From Paeniglutamicibacter antarcticus (GTDB lineage: Bacteria; Actinomycetota; Actinomycetes; Actinomycetales; Micrococcaceae), in the NCBI RefSeq assembly GCF_900010755.1, contig NZ_CZJT01000109.1:94993-158992 (forward strand): a DNA stretch of 64,000 nucleotides, in the 5' to 3' direction. Each line of letters opens with the position of its first letter. Positions within the stretch are counted from its first letter, which is position 1. The notes under the pieces are model-generated. The model ran no database searches and was not told the DNA's origin. It saw only the letters and a program-made list of their open reading frames with translations. This document shows positions 38,201 through 45,410 of the stretch, piece after piece. The position numbers and the translations under genes were made by a program.

Positions 38201-38642
38201 GGTCTTCAGCCAGTTCACCTCGTTCCTTGGCAAGGCAAGCACCATGCTCAACGAGGCGGGGATCGAGCACGCTTATCTTGACGGGTCGACCACCAACCGC
38301 GGCAAGGTCATCGAATCCTTTACGTCAGGCAAGGTCCAGGTCTTCTTGATTTCCTTGAAGGCCGGAGGCTTCGGCCTTAACCTGACCCAGGCTGACTATT
38401 GTTTCCTCATGGATCCCTGGTGGAATCCTGCATCGGAAAACCAGGCAGTCGACCGAGCCCACCGCATCGGCCAGAAGCGCAATGTCATGGTCTACCGGAT
38501 GGTCTCGAAGAACACCATTGAGGAGAAGGTCATGGCCTTGAAGGAAAAGAAGGCCAAGCTCTTTACGGCTGTGCTTGACGACGATGCGGCATTCGCCTCG
38601 GCCATCAGCGTCGATGATGTGCGCTCGCTATTTGAGGAATAA
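35265..38642 (+). CDS. SWIM zinc finger SNF2/Rad54-family helicase
   Basis: 1125 residues. The N-terminal SWIM finger is CTCPVANNCKH (Cys79, Cys81, Cys87, His89). After a long middle domain come the helicase motifs. Motif I is DDMGLGKTLQT, motif Ia is VVAPTSVVSNW and motif II is LILDEAQFVKN. Motif III is ITGTPMENNLSELW, V is SLKAGGFGLNLT and VI is AVDRAHRIGQ. SNF2 enzymes of this type remodel protein-DNA complexes. The start is leaderless. A same-strand gene of unknown function follows after 95 bases. Confidence 0.95.
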   Translation: MTSVFPTLASRAMITELVGSTSMSRGADYASTGRVLDTNWIAPMSIVRGSVLGSGNKIYRTAIHSQVRNGLLYPQHGICTCPVANNCKHAAAVLFAYMWDETNFEEPDPRAPWERTLQALMGVDEGSSEPKQTRFLGVQFELRPKVSPRYYSSAVDKINSGDIPHTSKLELTMRPVQLNEKGRWVSGNLTWQHFRYTRSGEIPTLPFENHYDPVQVEWFCTLLQLNSFAAWNGSHLLTSDFLTPMVWNHLAQAPALGIEFKASSVKSTVKIYNAVNVRADIAADGKKLRLLPLIDETPAGLDTDFAGTIADHGVYWWDTSSTLKNANLHLAPSKERLTPLLTGLLRSEKKVMIPANGRENFEKEYLPKIAKATLLVSSDHSVSVPASVLPTMVLKLKHFAGDEVTSPRPKKDKPTKPGVTLHWGYDYAGAFASLDPASSSHVERDERTELSLQRGVIAALADFPETFANLLPNPKIGKLTTDEGTTLSGIAAARFVALALPILEKIPALDIRVAGIATEFEELTAEPLIIISTQNTETNDWFDLGVEVQIDGNKVPFTELFQALAHNEKHLMLPNGKYFELDRPEYEQLRRLIEEARALSDSHGEETVRISKHQASLWEELSELATNAEATAEWKASAGSLANISKVEHSPVPASINATLRPYQREGFEWLSFLYDNSLGGVLADDMGLGKTLQTLALIQHAKDRHDDSTGKMPPFLVVAPTSVVSNWLAETRRFAPDLKSLYLTETVKRGGVTIEQMVDDVDIIITSYGLFRIDQDEYRSAKFSGLILDEAQFVKNPATQAAKQARDFPANFKLAITGTPMENNLSELWSMFAIVAPGLFSTLKRFDETYRKPIEKDGDNEALSRLRRRIRPLMLRRTKELVATDLPEKQEQVLELELSPKHRTIYQRHLQRERQKVLGMLEDMDKNRFAVFSSLTKLRQLSLDASLIDDEYSSVPSSKLEALLEQLEDLTSEGHNALVFSQFTSFLGKASTMLNEAGIEHAYLDGSTTNRGKVIESFTSGKVQVFLISLKAGGFGLNLTQADYCFLMDPWWNPASENQAVDRAHRIGQKRNVMVYRMVSKNTIEEKVMALKEKKAKLFTAVLDDDAAFASAISVDDVRSLFEE

Positions 38643-38737
38643 CACCAAGCCAGCAACGCGCCCCGCTCCCCCTACGGGTGTGGGTCGCAAGAAAAGTCGT
38701 TAGTATCAGAATTCTGTCGAGCAATAGGAACCGCTTC

Positions 38738-39907
38738 ATGTCGAAATCCAAGTCCAAACCTGCGAAGTCACGCAGCGGGCATCCCGCGCGTCGCACCAGC
38801 AACGGTGCTTCAGTCTTTGAGCAGCCAGTACGCAATGCCATGCTGCGGTATGTTGCACAGTTGCGGGCTTTCTTCAATGAACGTCACTCGGCCGCAGACA
38901 CCGAGGCCGGCATCGAGGGCATGGTCACCTTGTTGACCGTGCATTCACGCCTGCGCACCAAGGTCTCGGTCACCGAGCTGGAACATGATGCCCTGGCTAT
39001 CCAGTTCGGCGACCTGCGTGCGATCGGCGACGACGTGGCAATAGCCTGCGCCAGCATCCTCAAGGAATTCGTCATGTTCCTGGCCGAGACCGGCCTGTGG
39101 AGCGGAACGGTTGAAGAGTTCAAGGCAGTTTTCGAACTGATTTCGGCCCAGAGTGGCGAATCCCCCGTGGTGGTTCCCGAACTTGACGAGGCAACTGCCG
39201 ACGAAAAATGGTTGGCCTTGCCACTGGTTGCCACTGCAAGGCAGCTTCTTGCCTGGGTGGGTGAGGGACGCGCCGTGCGGCCCAACGGACTGCTGGAGAA
39301 GTCTGAAATCGTCTCGGCCGCGGCTGCCATCGGCATTGAGGTCGTCTTCGATGCCGACGCCCAGCCCGAAACATTCAGCTGGGTTCCCGCTGCAGGCACC
39401 GCCGTCGGGTCACTGGCCCACATACCCAAGCTCAGCACGTACTGGGATGCACTGCTGCGCGCAGGTCTCCTCACCAAACAGGACAACCAAGCGGTACCGA
39501 CCCCTGTGGTTTCAGAAGCTCTGCTTGCCGATCATGGATTCGGCGCCCGCGGCATCAAGGACATCATTGCAGAAGGCATCTACGCGCATGTCCTGCTCAA
39601 CGCCATCGGCCCGGAGAACGACCACACCGTCACCCAGATGGCTGCAGCTCTTCTGAGTAAAGCAGGGTCGAATAACCCGCCGCGCTCCGAAGTCGCTTTC
39701 CAGATTCCTGCTGTCGATGAACTTGAGCCGGAGCAGACTCATTTGCAGCCGTTGTTCGAAAAAACCATCCCCGGGGCAGAAGCAATTTTGCGCGCCCTGG
39801 AGGCCGAAGGGATGGTCCGTATTGGCAAGCACCTCCGGGTCCCCCGGGTGTTGCGTGCACCGCTTGAGCGGGCACTGACCCGGGTTGCCGAGGAAGTCCT
39901 CGGCTAA
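38738..39907 (+). CDS. Hypothetical protein following the SNF2-type helicase
   Basis: 389 residues from ATG 38738, with AGGAA about 8 bases upstream. The basic N-terminus (KSKSKPAKSRSGHPARR) resembles a nucleic-acid-binding tail. The remainder is helical, with winged-helix-like segments near residues 265-300 (GLLTKQDNQAVPTPVVSEAL) and at the C-terminus (ALEAEGMVRIGKHLRVPRVL). No family was recognised. Its location just downstream suggests partnership with the helicase. An 18-bp hairpin follows. Confidence 0.65.
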   Translation: MSKSKSKPAKSRSGHPARRTSNGASVFEQPVRNAMLRYVAQLRAFFNERHSAADTEAGIEGMVTLLTVHSRLRTKVSVTELEHDALAIQFGDLRAIGDDVAIACASILKEFVMFLAETGLWSGTVEEFKAVFELISAQSGESPVVVPELDEATADEKWLALPLVATARQLLAWVGEGRAVRPNGLLEKSEIVSAAAAIGIEVVFDADAQPETFSWVPAAGTAVGSLAHIPKLSTYWDALLRAGLLTKQDNQAVPTPVVSEALLADHGFGARGIKDIIAEGIYAHVLLNAIGPENDHTVTQMAAALLSKAGSNNPPRSEVAFQIPAVDELEPEQTHLQPLFEKTIPGAEAILRALEAEGMVRIGKHLRVPRVLRAPLERALTRVAEEVLG

Positions 39908-39922
39908 ACCTGTGTGGATATG

Positions 39923-39960
39923 CAAGAGAGGCCGCGATCAAATGATCGCGGCCTCTCTTG
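39923..39960. terminator. Bidirectional terminator with an 18-bp perfect stem
   Basis: CAAGAGAGGCCGCGATCA (39923-39940) pairs with 39943-39960. It lies between the convergent hypothetical gene and the nitroreductase. Confidence 0.85.
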
Positions 39961-39991
39961 TCTGAGGCTTCGCACTCGAAGCCAATGAAAC

Positions 39992-40615
39992 TTAGATGCT
40001 GTTGGTTGCGATCTCCGTGCCCAGGCGCGGCAGGCGGTCGAACCATGGGTTTTCGCCCGGGGTGCCGACGTTGACGATCAGGAACGAGTGGTGTGCCTTG
40101 CCTTCATTGACCACGGTGTCCACGCCTGCCGGGTTGAAGCCGCCCATCGGGCCGGCGGCCAGGCCTGCTGCGCGAACAGCCATGATGAAGTAACCGGCCT
40201 GCATCCAGGCGTTGTTCTTGGCGATTTCGGCGCGCATGACGGCATCGTCATCGAACATGGCCTTGCGCTCCGGCGCGTGCGGGAAGAATTCCGAGAACTG
40301 CTCGTGCCAGTTGGCGTCGTAGCTCAACACGGCCAGGGCCGGAGCTGTCAGCGACTTGGCGCGGTTGCCTTCGAGCATGTGGGCGACAACTGCCTCGCGT
40401 GCTTCCTGGCTCTTGATCCAGGTGATGCGCAGCGGCTGGTTGTTCATCATGGTCGGACCCATTTTGGTGAGCTCGTAGATGGTTTCCAGTGCTTCGTCGG
40501 ACACTGGATCCTCAGAGAAGGTGTTTGCCGTGCGGCCCTCAAAGAAAAGCTTGTCAGCGGTTTCGCTGTCAATGGCCAGATTTGAGTAATCGGTTTCGGT
40601 GGCTTCAAGGCTCAC
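39992..40615 (-). CDS. Nitroreductase-family protein (RutE/malonic semialdehyde reductase-like)
   Basis: 207 residues from GTG 40615; AAGGAG stands about 8 bases upstream and fixes this start. It is FMN-dependent: GRTANTFSEDPVSDEALETI, the flavin-binding TKMGPTMMNNQPLRI and AAGLAAGPMGGFN are characteristic of the RutE-like branch. It would reduce a small aldehyde or nitro compound with NAD(P)H. No pyrimidine-degradation genes are nearby, so the substrate is open. Confidence 0.88.
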   Translation of the reverse strand: MSLEATETDYSNLAIDSETADKLFFEGRTANTFSEDPVSDEALETIYELTKMGPTMMNNQPLRITWIKSQEAREAVVAHMLEGNRAKSLTAPALAVLSYDANWHEQFSEFFPHAPERKAMFDDDAVMRAEIAKNNAWMQAGYFIMAVRAAGLAAGPMGGFNPAGVDTVVNEGKAHHSFLIVNVGTPGENPWFDRLPRLGTEIATNSI

Positions 40616-40762
40616 GGAAAATCTCCTTGTGGTTCGTTTGGGGTTGCTCTCTAAGTAACCCGCAAAACAACCTGAATCATTCCCACTTGGGCAGTGACAC
40701 CAGTCACAGCAATGGGCCGCGGAGCAGCCCGTTAAAGCCATCAGCACGCCTGACGACGCCGA

Positions 40763-41051
40763 GGGTTGCCCGCACTTGGGGTTGTGGGCACCCGGTGGAT
40801 TGTGTGATCCAAATACATCTTGGGGGAAAGTACTTGAATCAATCCGTGTTGCGAACCAGCTTGGGGGAATGGTTCGCAGGTGTGGCGTCGTCTGGCGTGC
40901 TGGATGAGAAGTCTATGACGCGCCACTCGCAAAACGCTTCTAAGACCTTCAGACCAACCGTTTCGTCGATCTATATATAACTTTAGAGGGCTCGGCGCCC
41001 TAGCACATTAGACCTTTGACCATAGTTACTGAGGTTGCCTCAGTTATTTTT
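40763..41051 (+). ncRNA. Candidate small RNA with four hairpins and a plus-strand terminator
   Basis: No open frame is convincing here. The plus strand holds a bulged stem at 40763-40793 and the direct repeat CTTGGGGGAA at 40819-40828 and 40860-40869. The perfect stem TGCGAACCA/TGGTTCGCA (40850-40878) encloses the second repeat in its loop. AGGGC-TCGGC-GCCCT follows at 40987-41001. ACTGAGG-TTG-CCTCAGT then TATTTTT (41028-41051) is an intrinsic terminator facing a strand with no gene upstream. The promoter is not clear. Confidence 0.35.
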
Positions 41052-42347
41052 GGTGTCCACGGTCACTTCACCCAAGCGGGGACGCCCGGAATCAAGAAGC
41101 GAAGCCGGAAGTTCAGCTCTCACCACCCAATCCCCGCGATGCCTCTTGGCCGACAGCGTGCCGCCAAAGGCTGCCATGCGGTCGGTCATTCCAGCGATGC
41201 CGGAGCTGTGCTCATCACTTGCAAATACACCGCGGCCAGCAATTTCCGGGAGCTGGTTGGCAACCTCAAGCCATACCCGATCACCAGCGGACAATGCTTC
41301 GATGCGGCAGGCTGCCCCGTCGCCCGAATGCTTGACGATGTTCGTAGTTGATTCTTGAAGAACGCGGTAAAGCGCGGCCTGCGCGGACTGAGGCAAGCCT
41401 GCTAGCCGCGGATCGGCGGTGACATGGGTCGGGTGCCCCAGATCGATTAGGCGTTCGGCAAAAATTTCAACACCAATCAGGATTTCCAGGCTGCTGGCTG
41501 CATTGCCGGCGGAATCGACCAAGGATCCATCAACCCGGGTCGCAGGTCCATCGGAGCGAAGGACGTTGAGCATCACCCGAAGGTCCTGAAGGGCTTCTTT
41601 GGAAGTGGCGCCTATGACCTTGAGTGCGGCCTGCGCAACGACCGGGTCGCCGGAAAACTCTGCGGCTTTCGCCTGCATGGAGATTACCGTGATGTCGTGG
41701 GCGACGATGTCGTGCAGGTCCCGGGCAATTGCCTTGCGTTCCGCATCGACGGCTTCTTGCTGCTTGCGACGCATGTCAGCAAGGCGAATCCTGTCGGCCT
41801 CGCGTTGCGTCTGGACCCTGCGTATGAAATTCGCAAAAAAGAAGGCCAGCGCGAGCAATGGGACAAGTAGCGCCAAGAAACCGACATCCAGTGGCCGGGC
41901 AACCACGATCGAAGCCGCCCAGGCTAGAGAAATAGCAAACAAGGTGATCGACATTTTGCGTGTCTCAGTTAGGACAACAATGCCAAGGATCACTGGAACA
42001 ATCAGCAACGCCAGAAGATATTCGCCCAGCACAACACTGGTGATCATGGCGATAACGGTACCGACCATCGCATACGAGGCCTTAAACCAAAGCAACCCAA
42101 GCGACAGGATAAAAAGCGTGTTGATGATTGCTGAAATGCCCGCTTGGTTAGTCGCATCAGAACTCGATGCACTAAAAAACGTCAAAAAATCGGTTCCGAG
42201 AAAGATCGCCGATACTCCACTGGCGACGAGCAGGATCTTCCGATCAATCGGGTATGCGGGCCTAGTGCCTGTTTCGCCTGAGAGCATGGAGAACAATTTC
42301 ACATCCCCATTCTTACTGAGGTGAGGGACATTTTCCGTGTCCCTCAC
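41040..42347 (-). CDS. Sensor histidine kinase (NarL/DesK-type, HisKA_3)
   Basis: 435 residues from GTG 42347, chosen because AAAGG lies 8 bases upstream, overlapping the stop of the peptide gene. Six hydrophobic segments span about residues 37-175. The dimerisation box is ERKAIARDLHDIVAHDITVI (phospho-His about 212), the N-box is LQESTTNIVKHSGDG and a G-box-like GIAGMTDRMAAFGG follows. It has no large extracellular domain, so a signal would be sensed in or near the membrane, as in AgrC-like peptide receptors. It is co-transcribed with the small secreted peptide and divergent from its probable partner regulator. Confidence 0.9.
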   Translation of the reverse strand: MRDTENVPHLSKNGDVKLFSMLSGETGTRPAYPIDRKILLVASGVSAIFLGTDFLTFFSASSSDATNQAGISAIINTLFILSLGLLWFKASYAMVGTVIAMITSVVLGEYLLALLIVPVILGIVVLTETRKMSITLFAISLAWAASIVVARPLDVGFLALLVPLLALAFFFANFIRRVQTQREADRIRLADMRRKQQEAVDAERKAIARDLHDIVAHDITVISMQAKAAEFSGDPVVAQAALKVIGATSKEALQDLRVMLNVLRSDGPATRVDGSLVDSAGNAASSLEILIGVEIFAERLIDLGHPTHVTADPRLAGLPQSAQAALYRVLQESTTNIVKHSGDGAACRIEALSAGDRVWLEVANQLPEIAGRGVFASDEHSSGIAGMTDRMAAFGGTLSAKRHRGDWVVRAELPASLLDSGRPRLGEVTVDTKNN

Positions 42348-42358
42348 CGTCAAGACCT

Positions 42359-42586
42359 TTAGCGACAAAGAGCACCGAGGTTACGGCAGACCCAGTCATT
42401 GAATGCGGCCGACATCCCGTAAGTGCTCACTCCAGGATTGGAGCCACCCAACGAGATTGGCCCCGAAACTACCGTGTCGGAGTCAAGAACCGGCGCGGCC
42501 TGTGCGGGGAGGGCTGCAGGGATCAAGATTGCAGCGGACATGGTGATAGCGGCGAAAATGCGAGTTTTCTTAGTCATACGGCTCAT
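42359..42586 (-). CDS. Small secreted Cys-containing peptide precursor upstream of a histidine kinase
   Basis: 75 residues from ATG 42586. A typical Sec signal peptide (KKTRIF, hydrophobic core, ALPAQA) probably ends at Ala30. It leaves a mature chain of about 45 residues rich in Gly/Ser that ends DWVCRNLGALCR, with Cys67 and Cys74 able to close an eight-residue ring. No known family was recognised. The stop lies 12 bases before the kinase start, so the two are translationally coupled. A signalling role is inferred from this arrangement; an accessory sensor subunit is the other option. Confidence 0.7.
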   Translation of the reverse strand: MSRMTKKTRIFAAITMSAAILIPAALPAQAAPVLDSDTVVSGPISLGGSNPGVSTYGMSAAFNDWVCRNLGALCR

Positions 42587-42612
42587 TGTTCCATCTAAGG
42601 GCTCTTGTCAAT

Positions 42613-42628
42613 AGGTACTTTTGTACAC
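42613..42628. promoter_or_regulatory. Operator-like inverted repeat AGGTAC-TTTT-GTACAC
   Basis: A near-perfect copy of the repeat at 17929-17944, sharing GTACAC followed by ATTT. It lies 27 bases upstream of the peptide gene (minus strand) and exactly 48 bases before the -10 hexamer of the response-regulator gene (plus strand). Confidence 0.6.
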
Positions 42629-42676
42629 ATTTTCGGCCAATTTCGCGCCCAGACCCCCGAAACGACCATTCCTCAC

Positions 42677-42682
42677 TAAACT
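42677..42682 (+). promoter_or_regulatory. -10 box TAAACT, leaderless promoter of the response regulator
   Basis: TAAACT ends 7 bases before the GTG at 42690. No -35 is recognisable at the proper distance (CCCCCG), which fits an activator-dependent promoter using the repeat at 42613-42628. Confidence 0.5.
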
Positions 42683-42689
42683 CAAGCTC

Positions 42690-43361
42690 GTGAGTGATAT
42701 TGAAGTTCTAGCAGTCGACAACGAGCCTTTGATGCTGCAGGCGCTCGAAATCATCATCAAGGCTGCCCCCGGATTCCATTTAATGGGAACAGCCACCAAC
42801 GGGATCGAAGCAGTTAATTTCTGTGCGGGAAACACTCCGGATGTCATTCTCATGGACATGCAGATGCCCCGCATGAATGGCGTTGAAGCAACCGAAATCA
42901 TCACTACCAGCTACCCCGGCGTCAGCGTTTTAGCGATCACTGCATTTTCTTCAGAGGAATATTTGGTCCCTGCCCTGCGCGCCGGCGCCGCTGGCTACCT
43001 CATCAAGGATTCAGAGCCCGCCGAACTCCTCGGGGCTATCAAGGCAGTCTTTGACGGCAGCGCCGCCATCTCTCCATCGGTGTCACAAGATCTCATTAAG
43101 GCGATCCGCGAAGCACACGATACGCGGCCTTCCGCACCGGACGGCCTAGCGCCGATTGCGCTCTCGGAGCGCGAACTCGAAGTCCTCCGTCTACTGGCAC
43201 GCGGACGGAACAACCCGGAAATCGCGGCAGAACTGCACGTTGCGGAGACGACTGTCAAGGCCCACCTGAGCCGAGTTATGGCCAAATTTGGCGTACGCGA
43301 CAGAGTTCAAACACTGATTCGTGCCACCCAGTTTGGCCTGGTTGAACTGAGCATGGACTAG
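42690..43361 (+). CDS. LuxR/NarL-family response regulator
   Basis: 223 residues from GTG 42690 (VSDIEVLAVDNEP). The receiver has Asp10 and phospho-acceptor Asp56 (VILMDMQMPRMNG). The C-terminal GerE-type HTH is LSERELEVLRLLARGRNNPEI then ETTVKAHLSRVMAKFGVRDR. It is divergent from the peptide/kinase pair and is the probable partner of that kinase. The shared operator with the S8 protease suggests it activates itself and the protease. Confidence 0.92.
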   Translation: MSDIEVLAVDNEPLMLQALEIIIKAAPGFHLMGTATNGIEAVNFCAGNTPDVILMDMQMPRMNGVEATEIITTSYPGVSVLAITAFSSEEYLVPALRAGAAGYLIKDSEPAELLGAIKAVFDGSAAISPSVSQDLIKAIREAHDTRPSAPDGLAPIALSERELEVLRLLARGRNNPEIAAELHVAETTVKAHLSRVMAKFGVRDRVQTLIRATQFGLVELSMD

Positions 43362-43593
43362 AAGTCACAAACACGCTTGCTTCCCCCCGCCGCATAGCGA
43401 ATTTTGACATGCCGGGATGGAGCTGTGCCGTCGCCGGCCACCCAATGTTTCAGGCCGACCAGCTGACAGGTCTTGTCCTGGGGACACAGACAGAGCATGT
43501 TCGGTCCGGCGTCTCCTTCAGGCACAATCCGTGATGGCTTTACAAATTTGGTGGGGAAACCCACTTTACTTGGGCAACACCCTCCGCAATCGT

Positions 43594-43599
43594 TATGCT
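43594..43599 (+). promoter_or_regulatory. -10 box TATGCT, leaderless promoter of the BCCT transporter
   Basis: TTGGGC (43570-43575), an 18-base spacer and TATGCT, which ends 6 bases before ATG 43606. No ribosome site lies in between. Confidence 0.55.
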
Positions 43600-43605
43600 C
43601 GGCAG

Positions 43606-45351
43606 ATGACAACGGAACAGCAAGCGGAAACTTCGTCACCCCCTGTTCATCGGTGGGTCTTTTGGCCGGCTGCCCTGATCGTCATCATCTTTGTGGCATT
43701 CGCTATGGTCCTCCCGGATACGGCAGAGGCACTGTTCGCCTCGATTCAATCCAAAATCATCGGGTATTTCAACTGGTACTACGTACTCATTGCGACCGCA
43801 TTTGTAGGATTCAGCCTGTGGCTGGGTTTCGGCAAATTCGGGGACATTAAGCTGGGCAAAGATGACGATGACCCAGAATTTTCACTGGGTTCGTGGTTCG
43901 CTTTGCTATTCGCAGCTGGCATGGGTATCGGCCTTGTCTTCTACGGAGTCAGTGAACCGCTGAGCCACTTTGCCTCGCCAAAACCAGGCGTTACTGGAAA
44001 TCCTTCGGAGCTCGCCCAACAAGCGCAATCCCAAACCTTCCTGCACTGGGGCGTCCATGCCTGGTCAATCTACGTGGTCATCGGGCTGGCGCTGGCCTAC
44101 GCAATTCATCGCCGCGGCCGTCCGATTTCGATTCGTTGGACCCTTGAACCCCTGCTTGGTCGGAGGGTTCGCGGAGGACTGGGCAATCTCATCGATGTTG
44201 TGGCCCTCGTAGGCACGATTTTTGGTGTAGCAACGTCCCTTGGATTTGGTGTCCTCCAGATCAGTGCAGGCCTTCAAAGCGCCGGTCTGATAGAGGAATC
44301 TAAGGTCCTTGATATCCTGATCATCACCGTCGTCACAGCGCTCGTGCTTTTATCGGTGCTTTCCGGGGTTGGCAAAGGCATGAAATGGCTCTCGAACACC
44401 AACCTCATCTTGGCCGGCATTTTCGTGTTGACCTTGCTCATCGTCGGACCCACCCAGTTCTTGCTGCGCAATGTTGTCCAGTCCACCGGTAACTACCTGC
44501 AAAACTTCCTCGGCATGTCATTCAACGTCAGCGCTTTCACGGGCGAATCCGGGGAAATCTGGCAAGGAATGTGGTCCACCTTCTACTGGGGCTGGTGGAT
44601 CTCGTGGGCCCCGTTTGTTGGCATCTTCATTGCCCGTATCTCAAAGGGTCGCACAGTTCGCCAATTCGTTGGCGGCGTCATCCTGGTTCCCACCGCCGTG
44701 ACGATCGTGTGGTTCTCGGTTCTGGGCGGAACCGCGCTGTACGGACAGCTTCAAGGAACCGGAAACCTCATAGGGCCAAACGGCGAGGTGGATATGCAGG
44801 GGGCGCTCTTTGGAATGCTTGGCCAGCTTCCGGCGGGTTCCCTGCTGACGGTCGGCGCCATCATCATGATCGTTATTTTCTTTGTCACCTCGGCAGACTC
44901 CGGTGCCTTGGTCATGGGGATGCTTGCAACAGGCGGCGACGTGGAACCAAAGAACTGGATCCGGATCTTCTTCACGCTCACCACCTCGTTGTTAGCAGCG
45001 TCGCTGTTGCTTTCCGGTGGCCTGGAAGCCTTGAAAACCGCGGCGATCATTATTGCCCTGCCCTTCAGCGTCATCCTGATATTGATCTGCTGGGCAACCT
45101 ACAGGGCATTCTCCCGAGAAGTTCGGGTCTATGAAAAGGCCCAGCGCATGGCCTTCGTTGATCACATTGGTGACTTCTACGGGCTCGAGGTCGAAGCCGC
45201 AAACCAGGAATCCCAGCTCTTGAACCTACGCAACTTCACAGCCCGTTTGCGCCGTGCTGTCCCGTCGGCTCATCGTCCGACAGATGCATCGGTCCACAAA
45301 AACGACCATGCTCCGCTCAAATCCCCCGAGGATAAAAGAAAAATCGAATAA
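43606..45351 (+). CDS. BCCT family betaine/choline/carnitine transporter
   Basis: 581 residues from the leaderless ATG 43606. It has twelve membrane spans with the BCCT hallmarks FAAGMGIGLVFYGVSEPLSHF and WTLEPLLGRR. The Trp-rich span-8 segment STFYWGWWISWAPFVGIFIA and RISKGRTVRQF also match. The glycine-rich unwound region in span 3 is of the GMGIG type, pointing to Na+-coupled uptake of betaine-like osmolytes. The C-terminal 60-residue cytoplasmic tail is Arg/His/Lys-rich, as in osmosensing BetP-type carriers. Confidence 0.95.
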   Translation: MTTEQQAETSSPPVHRWVFWPAALIVIIFVAFAMVLPDTAEALFASIQSKIIGYFNWYYVLIATAFVGFSLWLGFGKFGDIKLGKDDDDPEFSLGSWFALLFAAGMGIGLVFYGVSEPLSHFASPKPGVTGNPSELAQQAQSQTFLHWGVHAWSIYVVIGLALAYAIHRRGRPISIRWTLEPLLGRRVRGGLGNLIDVVALVGTIFGVATSLGFGVLQISAGLQSAGLIEESKVLDILIITVVTALVLLSVLSGVGKGMKWLSNTNLILAGIFVLTLLIVGPTQFLLRNVVQSTGNYLQNFLGMSFNVSAFTGESGEIWQGMWSTFYWGWWISWAPFVGIFIARISKGRTVRQFVGGVILVPTAVTIVWFSVLGGTALYGQLQGTGNLIGPNGEVDMQGALFGMLGQLPAGSLLTVGAIIMIVIFFVTSADSGALVMGMLATGGDVEPKNWIRIFFTLTTSLLAASLLLSGGLEALKTAAIIIALPFSVILILICWATYRAFSREVRVYEKAQRMAFVDHIGDFYGLEVEAANQESQLLNLRNFTARLRRAVPSAHRPTDASVHKNDHAPLKSPEDKRKIE

Positions 45352-45410
45352 TCCTGGGTAATTTGCAGTCCCGGGGAAATCATTAGTTGACGCAAATGTT
45401 CAGGGTCGGA

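Noticed and set aside
43358..43639. 93-codon minus-strand Cys-rich frame (LCLCPQDKTCQLV)
   Set aside because: It covers the leaderless promoter of the BCCT gene and has no signal peptide or good start. I cannot exclude a short gene beginning at the inner Met, but the support is too thin.
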